A DNA stretch of 64,000 bases. Origin: Dendrolimus kikuchii. Lineage: Eukaryota > Arthropoda > Insecta > Lepidoptera > Lasiocampidae. The notes beneath the pieces were generated by a model. The model ran no database searches, had not been told where the DNA came from, and saw only the letters and a program-made list of their open reading frames with translations. The DNA is taken from the NCBI GenBank assembly GCA_019925095.2, contig CM034412.1, forward strand, positions 4,543,501 to 4,607,500, given 5' to 3'. Each line of letters opens with the position of its first letter. The first letter of the stretch is position 1. A program made the translations under genes and the position numbers. Below, piece after piece: positions 56,501-64,000 of the stretch.

Positions 56501-59500
56501 TCAGTCATTTTTAATATTTAATACTGAAATTGCGTCTAAATATATAAATAGTATGGAAGGTGTTTACAAATCATCCGACGTCTTACTACCGTACGCGGCG
56601 TGCGCAAGTGTCGGCGGCGGCACGCCGCGCGGCGTACATTTCTACGTGAAAACGTGACAAACAAACACATTCGCTTTTATTATACTAGCAAGGCTAATCA
56701 TCAAGAACTTTCTTCAGGCCTGCGACGTGTTAAAGCCGCCGATAAAAGTGGTGGCTGCCTTGGGCATGGTCCGCAACTCTGTTGGTGAGCAAGCGTACGT
56801 TGCTGACGAGCTGATCAGGTGCAGGCGAGGACTCGCCGTCAGGATCGGCAACACCGACGCCGAAGGGCGGATGATCATGGGCGACTTGTTGTCGGAGGTG
56901 AGTTTGCTCCTTACTCTTATGCCTTATTTAATTGTGAAGCTAGAATTTTTTTCGTCTCTCCGGACGAACTTGATTGTCCTGGTTTTTAAATTTTTTATTT
57001 CTTTTTATCTCTTATGTATATTTATCTTTTAGGATTTTTTCTGTCACGAAAAAGCGTTACGGCCGCGTGGAGGGAGAGAAGGTATATCGCGTGGTGACAG
57101 GCGGCATAATGTTAGAGTAGACTATGGATGTTTTTTTTTTTGTTTCTGATCCAATTCAAGTTTTTTGTTTGATAAAATCAAATATATTTAAATTAATTCA
57201 ACGGACAAGTGGCAAATGAATCGCAACAAAATGTTAACTTGAAGTTTTATGGGTAGGTTTTCAAATTGGACAAGTACATTAACAATCTGCCCGTTTTGCA
57301 CAATAAGCATTCGGAAGCGTGTTGTTTTTTAATTCAGCACAGCGACGGGCAAAGGAACTGAACGCATACAGCCTATTTATAGCGTGTTATTTTGTTTATT
57401 GCCAGATGCACGACAGGGCTCTGAATGAGAAGAATCCCCACATTTACACGGTGGCAACACTAACTGGTCACGCTGTCCGCGCTTACGGAGACGGGTGAGT
57501 GAGATTCACTGAACTACTAATGTGTGCCGTATCGTTCGCGTTGCCACGGCCACGTGTTTTTAGGGAATTACGACTGCGGTGCAAAAAATGCGACCGCAGT
57601 GCCATCTCTCCGGCTGTATTCGTCTATCCCACAGAAATGACGTCATTTGTCGGGATATTTCTTTCATTGCGAAGCTGGCAAATGAGCAGACGGCCCAGCT
57701 CATGGAAAGTGGCTATCGTCGTCTATAGACGTTTGAAACACTAAGTGAAGCCAACGCGTTGCCAACCTTTAGGATGAGATAGGTCAGGGATTCCGAAAAA
57801 ACTATTTTGGGCAAGAGACCCCTTTTCCAAAATGAACTGATACCTCAGACCCCCCCCTAGCCAAATTTCTTAAAAAATCCTATCTGTTTTTCGTAGTGAT
57901 ACAAAATGGTTACCAATTAACTGCGTTTAATTAAATGAGTAAACTTGACATAATTTTCACATTAAATCACACAATGATCACTTGACTAGTGCTAATAAAA
58001 GTTTACTAAAACGAGCAAAGGAATTAGCCAAAGAAAAGAATTTTATGTACGTTTGGGTAAAAAACTGCTCAATTATGGTTCGTCGTTCTGACACCAGTCC
58101 TGTAATACATATTGTTGACATCAAAGATTTAAACAAAATAAAATAAGATTATTACTATATTATTATTGTATTCAAATTGTTATAAGTAGATATGAGCTGG
58201 CTTCAAAATTCTTTTTATGTTGTTTTTTGATAGGGTCAATCAGGAGTAAACATCTTTTTTATTATATTACTTTGAATCTATTATCGTCCATATCAACTTG
58301 GTTTCAAAAACTTAGAGATTATTTTAGACTTATTAGTTATAGTTATGTATTTTATATTGTTTTTTGCCATCAATGGATCTAAATCCTTCTATATATTTTC
58401 AAAATGTACGTGGCCTTCGTACAAAAACGAATGCATTTTTTAGAAACTTAATGACTGTTAATTTCGATATAATATGCCTTTGTGAAACTTGGTTATTACC
58501 TAATATACACAGTGCTGAGTTTTTTGATAATCGTTATAATGTCTTTCGTTGTGACCGTAACTATGGCCAAAGGGGTGATAAAATGGGGGGAGGAGTTCTC
58601 ATTGGTGTAAAACGTGAAATTATTGTTTATTCTTCTAATGTTTTTAACATCCCAGAGTCAGCTGCTGAGGTACTTGAAGTAGTGTTGAGATTAGATACGT
58701 CAGGCTCGTGTGAGCTATTGCGTTTGTATTGTTGCTATTTTCCGCATTGTCGATTGCAACAAGATGCTATTGAGTATTTTTTCGATACTGTATCTGATAC
58801 TTACACTAACAATCCAAATGATAGTATATTGATTGTCGGAGATTTCAATATACCAAGTGCACAATGGAACCCACCTGGTTGCAATCCACCTTTGACTAAC
58901 TTTAACCATAGTGATAAACTTATACAATCCTTGTTTTGCTTTTTGAGTTTCACAAATCTCTCACAATTTAATTTAATCCCCAATATAAATAGCAGACAGT
59001 TAGATTTAATTATATGTAGTAGCAAATGTGTTGTAGACCGATATTGCAGTCCATTGGTTATGGAAGATTCCTATCATCCTGCTTTACATATCACACTATC
59101 TTTAGTTAGTCTTCACACCCTATGTTCCACATCGCGTCTTGTAAGAGCTTTCCGAAAAGCCAATTATACAAATGTGAACCATGAACTGGCTAAAGTTGAT
59201 TGGACCAATGTCATGGACGTCAATGATATCGATGAAGCTTTAGATAATTTTTATGATATAATAAATGGAGTAATCGCAACCTGTGTTCCTTCAAGAATAT
59301 GTTGTAATAATAAGTATCCATTGTGGTACTCCTTAGCTTTGAGAAAAATTATTACTGAAAAACTAAAGTATCATAAAAAATGGAAAATTTATGGCAGAAT
59401 AAGTGACTACAACACTTTTTGTCTCCTGCGAGATCGAGAAAAGCGTGTCAAAAGAAAATGCTATGATTCTTTCATTTTCAATGCTGAAAGTCGCATTAAG

Positions 59501-62500
59501 ATACAAAGTAAATACTTCTGGTCATTCGTTAAATCTAAAAAAGCTTCTTCAGACTTGCCCGATAGAATGTCGTTAGATAATCAGACTTCTTCAAATGGTA
59601 AAGAAATATGTACTCTTTTTAATAATTTCTTCCAATCTGCTTTTGAAGCAGAGACTCAAGCGTCGAATAGTGATAGGCATATTCCTAGTGAAATTTGCCT
59701 TAATTTGTCGACTGTTGATTTGAATGTTGAAAATATATCAAAATATTTAAAAAATTTAGACCCTGATAAAGGTTGTGGGCCGGATAGTATTCCTCCAATA
59801 TTTTACAAATCATGTTATAAGAATCTAGCTATACCAGTCCATCATTTATTTAAACTATCTTTAAAATTAGGTAAAGTGCCATACTTATGGAAGCAATCTT
59901 ATGTTACTCCTGTCTTCAAGTCAGGCGATAAGCATAACATTCAAAATTATAGACCTATATCCAAATTAAACACTCTTGCTAAGTTATTTGAGAAATTGAT
60001 TTATGATGCTATTTATCCCCTTATAAGGCCTATTATCATCGAACAACAACATGGTTTTATTAATAAACGTTCGACTGAATCTAATCTTTGCGAGTTCTTA
60101 CACCAGGTTTCTCGAGCAATGGATAATGGTGGTCAGGTTGATGTCATCTATACTGATTACTCTAAGGCTTTTGATAAAATTCCGCACTCCCTTCTTGTGA
60201 AAAAACTAGGCTCGATTGGAATTCATGGCGACCTATTAAGATGGATTGACTCATATTTGAGGGAACGTAGTCAAGCAGTTACTATAAAAGGTCATTGTTC
60301 CTCCTTTACACCAGTTTCCTCTGGAGTGCCGCAGGGTTCCCATCTTGGACCGTTATTATTTAATATTTTTATTAATGATATAATCAGCATTTTTAACAAT
60401 AGTCATATCTTACTTTATGCTGATGATATGAAAATTTTTAGAGTTATTGAATCTAATTATGACTGTATTCTTCTCCAAGAAGATTTAAATCGTCTCTCTG
60501 ATTATTGTAACAAGAACTGCTTAAAACTTAATATCAAAAAATGTAATATAATATCATTCACAAGAAGGACAAAACCAGAATTATTTCTTTATAGCTTAGA
60601 CAATATTCCCCTACAACGAGTGCCTGAGGTGAGAGATTTAGGCGTATATTTAGACCAAAAACTTACATTTTCATCCCACATTAATCACATTACGACCAAA
60701 GCTTATAAAATGCTTGGATTTATTCTTAGGGTTGGAAAAGACTTCAAGTTAGGCTCAACATTAGTTTTACTTTATAATTCATATGTTAGGTCTATCTTAG
60801 AATACGCGTCCACAACTTGGAATCCACAGTATAATATTTATATAAAGAGTATTGAATCAATTCAAAACAAGTTTTTAAAGCACCTAAACTACAGATGCGA
60901 CCGCTTAAAGCTAACACCACCAATCATTGATTTACTATCAATTCGTCGAACCCAAAGAGACCAGGTTTATTTATTCAAAATTATTAATAATTTCGTTGAT
61001 TCCCCTTTTCTAACTAATAACTTACTCCTGAGATGTCCCCGATTAAGTTCACGTGATAACTCGCTTTTTTCATTGCCATTTATAAAAACCAATTATACTA
61101 GAAACACATTTTTATACCGTGCCTGCCAGCAATACAATGCTTTATTCAATGATGTCGATCCTTTTATAGGCAATTTATTTAAGTATAAAACTGAAATTAA
61201 AAAGAAAAAAGAAAAAATAAAATAAAATAATTAACGTTCTACTAATTTCATATATACTCGTATTCTTTATTGTATTATTTTGACTTTGATTTCATTAATA
61301 TCATTATTTTGTTCTTTTTTTTAAATATTATGACTTTTATTTTTAACATGTATCACGATTATTTTTTTTTTATGACATCATAATTATGACTTAAGAGTGA
61401 TATAGATAAATAGACAAATTGTAGTTTTTGTTTTGTGTTGTATTGTATTATTTAATTCCTTTTTATTTTATATCTAATTTTCCAATATTTCATCAAATTT
61501 ATTATAATTTTCTTATAGTTGTATGAGCCAAATGCGTAACAAGAATTATTTTTTTAGTGGAAACTTAGTTGATATGTGTATTAAGTTATGTGTTTTATAT
61601 TGTAAGAATTATAATTATTGTATGTTTCCCAAATAAATTAAATAAATAAATAAATAAATTAAAGTGTGATTAATAATTATTAATAAAAATTACGTAAAAT
61701 ACTTAAGTAGGGAATTATTTTTTGAAAATGACATTAAAATAGCACTCAAAATACAAAATTCAGTGTGATTTCAAATAAGAACTCGCTTCTGTCAATTAAT
61801 AGGGGTCGATTTTTAGACGGCTTCAACCCCCAAAATCAGTTTTCGTTTATGTAGACCCCTTGGGAAACCGATTTCCACCCCAGGGGGTCAATATCGACCA
61901 TTTTGGGAATCCCTGACATAGAGGAATTAAACAGGAGGAATAAAAATATCCTAAAATGTTGATATAAGCTACTTATGTGTCGAGTTTAATTTAAATCGGT
62001 TCAATAGTTTTCACGTGATGATTTTGCAGACAGACAAGCAGTCTAAAAGTGGCATTTTCTGAATCTACTGGTCTGAATTAGCCCCTCTGATTTTATTTTC
62101 ATTTTTATAAATTCATTGTACAGATATCCCCAACAAATTGATATTATGGATTTATAGCCGATTTAATTAGGTCTTATTTCTCGCACAATAATTAGCCACA
62201 CTAGAGTGCTACTACGACTGGATGCACTCACTCCGACTCTGGTCCGATTGCACATGTCGAGACATGTGCATCGGACCAAAGTCGGAGTGGAAATTTTTGT
62301 CTCGTCGTCCCTTCCGTTTTATATTTGAGTGATGACGTAACGAGCTGAGTAGCGGGGTGAAGAATAAGAATTACCCTCTGTCAGTAAATAAAATCGTTAA
62401 AATAGTATAATAATTTAACAAGATTTATGTTTTTATTTCTGTTTGTAACTCTCTTTTTTTTGGAAATCATTATTTTCTTGTTTCATCTTTAATTTTATAA

Positions 62501-62728
62501 TTATTTTCCTTGATCTTTGACAGCTATACAGCAGCGATGGATAATCACGTCGCGCGAGACTTGCTGCACTCGACTAAATTGGCCAGTTCTGGCGACTCTA
62601 TCGGCGACATGGTGGAAATCTCCACCATAAGGAGGGAGGACCTGGCGACCCACAGGGGCAAAGTGCCAGGAGATCAGGTCCATCAGGCTGGGAACTGCGC
62701 GTCTACCGCTTGCGCCAGGGGTCATCAG
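44412..62728 (+). CDS. M17 leucine aminopeptidase family protein (W07G4.4-like), 3' end outside window
   Basis: Ten phase-consistent exons give 456 residues; about 60-70 more are expected beyond the window. The catalytic domain has VGKGVTYDTGG, MSRDK and NTDAEGR. Residues K263, D268, K275, D286, D345, E347 and R349 correspond to bovine lens LAP K250, D255, K262, D273, D332, E334 and R336 with a constant offset of 13, so both metal sites and the catalytic Lys/Arg are intact. These cytosolic enzymes remove N-terminal residues such as Leu from peptides, normally as hexamers. Segments LVALLGALEALYV and GHAVRAYGDGYTAAMDN mark the W07G4.4 subgroup annotated in nematodes and insects. The donor of exon 5 (GTGTGA) is weak. 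The start is the first ATG after the acceptor at 44408. Confidence 0.93.
44657..45490 (+). repeat. Duplicated ~800-bp segment, copy 2
   Basis: Matches 38285-39080; the shared frame here reads YFNEIVIIAQHQIQFRQMNT. It lies just after exon 1 of the aminopeptidase gene. Confidence 0.55.
45520..45745. other. GC-richer unassigned segment
   Basis: Contains GTGTTCGCGCGCGGACGG and 'CGGCGTCACCTCGTGGACTA'. No second copy in the window and no convincing exon. Confidence 0.3.
45803..46112 (+). mobile_element. SINE-like family B in aminopeptidase intron 1
   Basis: From TCCATGCAGGAACGGAGGAA to GAACTCCTGCAATAAAAAAG; complete. Confidence 0.75.
46990..47465. repeat. Dispersed repeat, family G relative
   Basis: 'CTGGGATAACC', 'TATCCGGGATGAAAAGTATC' and 'TTTTTACGTAAAAGC' fit the family G pattern. 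It ends about 15 bp before exon 2. Confidence 0.4.
47481..47569 (+). CDS. Aminopeptidase exon 2 (residues 58-87)
   Basis: KCAVLRCPRVSGNRLVISPT then GPITPYDDVR, phase 2 at CAG|GTATGT. Acceptor TTTTCATAG. Confidence 0.85.
48075..48390. repeat. Dispersed repeat, family G
   Basis: CCCGCGACTTTGTCCACATT start, CCCGCGGGATTCCCGGGATC core, TTTTTGCGTGAATCC, then an A-rich end. Confidence 0.5.
48505..48649 (+). CDS. Aminopeptidase exon 3 (residues 87-135)
   Basis: SIYEAARAGIERAHAAGSAR... then LVALLGALEALYV, phase 0, donor GTAAGT. Much GC-richer than its flanks. Confidence 0.92.
49183..49945 (-). mobile_element. RTE-like LINE, longest copy (about 245 codons)
   Basis: The frame runs from MVFEREETRTNARIMVDD through EFVYLGCAFSRDGRYTADIE, LTYGSESWVWKKEHESRVNA and FGHVERMHDERM to ARELA without a break. 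It is 5'-truncated after the polymerase core and keeps a (TATG)n tail. This copy defines the family in the window. Confidence 0.88.
50167..50340. mobile_element. Palindromic MITE, family C
   Basis: Arms of about 70 bp, AAACTACGTTTTAACGGTTT and its inverse, around 'CTTCCGTGATCACAG'. It ends 44 bp before exon 4. Confidence 0.7.
50385..50509 (+). CDS. Aminopeptidase exon 4 (residues 136-177)
   Basis: PLQIRETFPDQAHKIEALGV... KEAIALEIS plus AG (phase 2), donor GTTAGT. Confidence 0.9.
50517..50913 (+). mobile_element. Helitron-like element, family D
   Basis: A (TA)n start followed by TCATTTGCTGTTCGTTAGTC, and the end GTTTGCCGGGTCAGCTAG. It begins only 8 bp after the exon 4 donor. Inverted copy at 14738-15138. 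Confidence 0.6.
51165..51665 (-). mobile_element. RTE-like LINE 3' fragment with internal deletions
   Basis: Same family as 49183-49945; lacks HDERM and the segment before 'ICGVTLADRVRN'. Frames are broken. Confidence 0.8.
52318..52565. mobile_element. MITE, family C, longer form
   Basis: Contains GTGATCACGGCCACTGAAAA, GTGGCCGAAACGTCGGAAAA and CGCTTAAAACCGTTAAAACG. Confidence 0.65.
52600..52930. repeat. Degenerate retroelement-like sequence
   Basis: Related to 4640-5130 in the opposite sense ('CTTGTGTGGAGACTCAGAGA', 'ACTACCCACTAAAACCACCC'). Confidence 0.4.
52997..53190 (+). CDS. Aminopeptidase exon 5 (residues 177-242)
   Basis: GVSRDIGGSDPERMTPRATA... then IEKEYPLFAAVNRAANSVDR, phase 1 at AAAG|GTGTGA. 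This is the helix-rich linker leading to the catalytic domain; D-P-x-R-M-x-P is conserved in M17. Confidence 0.92.
53350..53722. mobile_element. MITE, 373 bp, 16-bp inverted ends
   Basis: TTTTTCAACACACTTG and its exact inverse at 53707-53722. Interior has CACTAGTGAGTTATAATG palindromes. No other copy in the window. Confidence 0.65.
53733..54003 (+). mobile_element. SINE-like family B, internally deleted
   Basis: CCGTGCAGGAACGGAGAAAG to CTCCTGCAATAAAAAAATA; lacks about 45 bp before 'GTCTGCCTGTCTG'. Confidence 0.7.
54375..54439 (+). CDS. Aminopeptidase exon 6 (residues 242-263)
   Basis: CIVFLEYEPKFYDKTVMFVG-K, phase 0, donor GTAAAC. Its last residue is the metal-binding Lys of the G-K-G motif. 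Confidence 0.92.
54530..54930 (-). repeat. Two adjacent Helitron-like fragments
   Basis: 54530-54710 matches 36612-36830; 54712-54930 matches the 11116 unit in degraded form. Confidence 0.4.
54985..55089 (+). CDS. Aminopeptidase exon 7 (residues 264-298)
   Basis: GVTYDTGGCDIKAGGVMAGM then SRDKCGAAAVAGFLK. Carries three catalytic-site residues (D268, K275, D286). Donor GTATCT. Confidence 0.95.
55345..55620 (+). mobile_element. RTE-like LINE 3' fragment
   Basis: [20 protein letters not shown] to ARELA, TGA and a (TATG)n tail of about eight units. Confidence 0.85.
55850..55990. mobile_element. Palindromic MITE, family C
   Basis: GGTTATTCCGACGTTTCGGC and 'GTCGAAACGTCGG' inverted; right end CCGTTAAAACGTAGTTTT. 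Confidence 0.65.
56591..56637. repeat. GC-rich hairpin before exon 8
   Basis: GTACGCGGCGTGC pairs with GCACGCCGCGCGGCGTAC with a small bulge. Strong CpG content in an AT-rich intron, 80 bp before the acceptor. Confidence 0.5.
56718..56897 (+). CDS. Aminopeptidase exon 8 (residues 299-358)
   Basis: ACDVLKPPIKVVAALGMVRN... then VRIGNTDAEGRMIMGDLLSE. Holds D345, E347 and R349 of the M17 signature. Phase 0, donor GTGAGT. Confidence 0.95.
57406..57494 (+). CDS. Aminopeptidase exon 9 (residues 359-388)
   Basis: MHDRALNEKNPHIYTVATLT then GHAVRAYGD plus GG, phase 2 at GG|GTGAGT. The 'ATLTG' turn is conserved. Confidence 0.93.
57655..57784. repeat. Dispersed repeat, family H, left part
   Basis: 'GCAGACGGCCCAGCTCATGG' and GCGTTGCCAACCTTTAGG match 18880-19140. 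Homology resumes at about 61916, after the hAT-like insertion. Confidence 0.5.
57949..58146 (+). pseudogene. LINE ORF1 C-terminal remnant (FP-like domain)
   Basis: The frame reads HLTSANKSLLKRAKELAKEK, NFMYVWVKNCSIMVRRSDTS and PVIHIVDIKDLNK, then TAA. This is the C-terminal domain of many insect LINE ORF1 proteins, of the type that databases name after baculovirus FP25K ('Y-V-W-V-K-N-x-x-I-x-V-R'). The N-terminal part is missing, so the element cannot make a full ORF1 protein. Confidence 0.65.
58373..61225 (+). CDS. LINE ORF2: endonuclease + reverse transcriptase, 950 residues
   Basis: The ATG at 58373 opens an unbroken 950-codon frame. An N-terminal exonuclease-endonuclease-phosphatase domain (about residues 1-235) shows Q-N, CETW, VGDFNIPS, LDLII and S-Y-H-P-A-L, where S-D-H is more usual. 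The reverse transcriptase (about 440-760) has NYRPISKLNTLAKLFEKLIY, YTDYSKAFDKIP, SSGVPQGSHLGPLLFNIFIN and LLYADDMKIF, so the catalytic Asp residues are present. It nicks target DNA and copies its own RNA at the break. With no stops or frameshifts the copy is young, although the element lacks a complete ORF1. Clade placement within CR1/Jockey/Daphne is my impression only. Confidence 0.9.
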   Translation: MDLNPSIYFQNVRGLRTKTNAFFRNLMTVNFDIICLCETWLLPNIHSAEFFDNRYNVFRCDRNYGQRGDKMGGGVLIGVKREIIVYSSNVFNIPESAAEVLEVVLRLDTSGSCELLRLYCCYFPHCRLQQDAIEYFFDTVSDTYTNNPNDSILIVGDFNIPSAQWNPPGCNPPLTNFNHSDKLIQSLFCFLSFTNLSQFNLIPNINSRQLDLIICSSKCVVDRYCSPLVMEDSYHPALHITLSLVSLHTLCSTSRLVRAFRKANYTNVNHELAKVDWTNVMDVNDIDEALDNFYDIINGVIATCVPSRICCNNKYPLWYSLALRKIITEKLKYHKKWKIYGRISDYNTFCLLRDREKRVKRKCYDSFIFNAESRIKIQSKYFWSFVKSKKASSDLPDRMSLDNQTSSNGKEICTLFNNFFQSAFEAETQASNSDRHIPSEICLNLSTVDLNVENISKYLKNLDPDKGCGPDSIPPIFYKSCYKNLAIPVHHLFKLSLKLGKVPYLWKQSYVTPVFKSGDKHNIQNYRPISKLNTLAKLFEKLIYDAIYPLIRPIIIEQQHGFINKRSTESNLCEFLHQVSRAMDNGGQVDVIYTDYSKAFDKIPHSLLVKKLGSIGIHGDLLRWIDSYLRERSQAVTIKGHCSSFTPVSSGVPQGSHLGPLLFNIFINDIISIFNNSHILLYADDMKIFRVIESNYDCILLQEDLNRLSDYCNKNCLKLNIKKCNIISFTRRTKPELFLYSLDNIPLQRVPEVRDLGVYLDQKLTFSSHINHITTKAYKMLGFILRVGKDFKLGSTLVLLYNSYVRSILEYASTTWNPQYNIYIKSIESIQNKFLKHLNYRCDRLKLTPPIIDLLSIRRTQRDQVYLFKIINNFVDSPFLTNNLLLRCPRLSSRDNSLFSLPFIKTNYTRNTFLYRACQQYNALFNDVDPFIGNLFKYKTEIKKKKEKIK
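61226..61665 (+). other. LINE 3' UTR and tail
   Basis: AT-rich, no frame, ends CCCAAATAAATTAAATAAAT repeats. Confidence 0.7.
62524..62728 (+). CDS. Aminopeptidase exon 10 (residues 388-456)
   Basis: Acceptor TTTGACAG, then C completes Gly. YTAAMDNHVARDLLHSTKLA... then NCASTACARGHQ, phase 0, donor GTATGT. The protein continues beyond the window. Confidence 0.92.
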
Positions 62729-62814
62729 GTATGTCCGCCTCTTATAATTTTCTAACTCTTGATTTACAATAATGCTCACTTGTTCGTTGTTGGGAGTAGG
62801 GAAACGAGCAACTT

Positions 62815-63128
62815 TTTTTTTCTTATTGCAGGAGTTCAGCAGACAGGCAGACGGCCCACTTGATGGAAAGCGGTTACCATCGCCTATTAACATTTGCAAC
62901 ACCAAAGGTGCTACAAATGCGCTGCTGCTCTCTTAAGGGAGACTGGAACCTGGTCACTAATGCCGGAACACAACTCAAGGTTATTTTGGCGACATGCTCT
63001 AGACCAGGGGTGGTATCCATCCAGTTGGGCAAATGCCCTACCACCTGGCTGTGGGTTGTTTTGTCGCCTCTTACGACAGGCCGCCCGGCCGCAGGAAATT
63101 TTATTCTTTCTCCGTTCCTGCACGGATA
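62815..63128 (-). mobile_element. SINE-like family B, complete
   Basis: T-run and TTGCAGGAGTTCAGCAGACA at the left; TCCGTTCCTGCACGGATAAA at the right. Confidence 0.75.
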
Positions 63129-63222
63129 AAACATATGTAAACATGCACTCGTCCTGTCAATGCCGCTGTTGCTGCCCGTCCTCGTTGTCAGTTTTATTTA
63201 TTATTAAACTGCACAATATTCA

Positions 63223-63465
63223 GGGCGTTCCATTAGTAGCTCACAACGCCCACAATGCTCCGTTAGCCGTTCCACAAGACGACCGCGGTCGTTGTGGTCG
63301 TGGCGAAAACGTCACTAATGGTGTCATCATTTGCGATCACACAACGCTCACTACGACCCATGTCAAGAGGTGGGTCGAATAACCGTTCCACTTGGATTTA
63401 CGATTGTAACGGGAAAAATCGCGGTCGTGAACTTGGTAATTGTGAGTTCCTAATTGAACGTAGCC
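63223..63465 (+). mobile_element. MITE, uninterrupted copy of 3820-4362
   Basis: GCGTTCCATTAGTAGCTCAC at the left, CCTAATTGAACGTAGCC at the right. It serves as the empty-site paralogue for the SINE at 4066. Confidence 0.7.
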
Positions 63466-64000
63466 GACGTTGTTATTACACAGATCAACTAAATTCAATC
63501 AATTTGATTGAAAAGCATAGAATTGAAAGGACAATGGTATTCAATGATATTGAATGATTCAAGTTTGTATTTAAAGGGATCATTTTGATTATTTTAGAGC
63601 CGTGTTGAAATCGTTACCTTGATGACAGTTGTAAAAACTTCATCCAAATTGAAAGACGGAAATAAACCCTCTGTAGCATTCGATTGCCCAGCAAAGGCGA
63701 TTGAACACTATTCTGGGTAAAATTTGATCCTTTTCGACGCTCAAGGTTCCATATCTAGCATTAACGATATAAACACTGTACGTACCTGAGTCTGCAGCTA
63801 GCACCTTTTTTGAATATTGAGATTTTGGTGGGATGTCACTCGAATTTCGCGTGCGCGCGCGTATTTTGTGTTAATCGTTCGGCCGCCGTTCTTGCACTGA
63901 TGTTGCCACTCTCCGCTTTGATCAGTACAGTAGTGTTGACAGTTAAAAATTGACGTCTCGATATTGCTAGAGAGCTACAATACTTGAGCATCGATCAAAA
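63466..64000. other. Aminopeptidase intron 10, no further exon seen
   Basis: A (CG)-rich tract GCGTGCGCGCGCG lies near 63850. No frame with the expected M17 C-terminal motifs was found. Confidence 0.5.

Larger units (their letters stand above)
57960..61665 (+). mobile_element. CR1/Jockey-group LINE (Daphne-like?), 5'-truncated, ORF2 intact
   Basis: Order: ORF1 tail (to 58146), a 226-bp gap, intact ORF2 (58373-61225), a 3' UTR of about 400 bp and a (TAAA)n tail at 61632-61662. It lies in intron 9 of the aminopeptidase gene, in the same orientation, inside the hAT-like element. Target-site duplication is unclear. The left boundary is uncertain by some tens of bases. Confidence 0.75.
57785..61915. 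mobile_element. hAT-like element split by a LINE
   Basis: Outer ends CAGGGATTCC and GGAATCCCTG are inverted. The flanks AGATAGGT and ACATAGAG agree at five of eight bases. The interior (57785-57950 and 61670-61915) mentions 'GACCCC' runs near both ends and has no transposase. Confidence 0.55.

Noticed and set aside
58364..58372. Start of LINE ORF2 at 58364
   Set aside because: That codon is TTG; the first ATG in the frame is at 58373.

Overview
The window is a lepidopteran (moth or butterfly) nuclear genomic region. The evidence is split insect genes with GT-AG introns, an AT-rich background and a dense load of insect-type transposable elements: 5'-truncated RTE-like LINEs with ATGT tails, Helitron-like elements ending in CTAG, hAT/pogo/foldback elements and short retroposons. 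No bacterial or viral gene organisation, CRISPR array, rRNA or tRNA gene was seen. Most short open frames here are repeat-derived or chance; real coding sequence lies in small exons.

Left part (1-23196, minus strand). Two phase-matched exons (22579-22633 and 1-115) give the N-terminus of an MFS sugar/trehalose transporter of the Tret1 type, separated by a 22.4-kb intron filled with nested repeats. Among these are a solo LTR (12022-12503) and a 1.8-kb foldback element (20721-22555) that stops 23 bp from the transporter's splice donor. Just upstream on the same strand, 22864-23196 looks like a two-exon gene for a 77-residue tail-anchored membrane protein that I cannot identify.

Middle (26201-37699, plus strand). 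An 11-exon gene encodes a 443-residue Vps16B/VIPAS39 (SPE-39) protein, the partner of VPS33B in endosome and phagosome maturation. All phases agree, and it ends in the family's terminal K-W-K-N. Its introns hold a hAT MITE, a pogo-like MITE, inverted SINEs, a 24-bp minisatellite carrying extra splice-donor-like motifs and an orphan TATA+Inr promoter.

Right part (about 40670 to beyond 64000, plus strand). Ten exons encode 456 residues of an M17 leucine-aminopeptidase-family protein (W07G4.4-like). All catalytic and metal-binding residues are present at the family spacing; the last exon(s) lie outside the window. Intron 9 holds a LINE with an intact 950-residue endonuclease/reverse transcriptase, itself sitting inside an older hAT-like element.

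The three genes have unrelated jobs (sugar uptake, membrane trafficking, peptide turnover) and no operon-like logic links them. The most interesting structure is the nested repeat layer: a SINE family with clear target-site duplications but no visible tRNA head, giant palindromes and several pre-miRNA-like hairpins. I found no convincing new multi-gene system.
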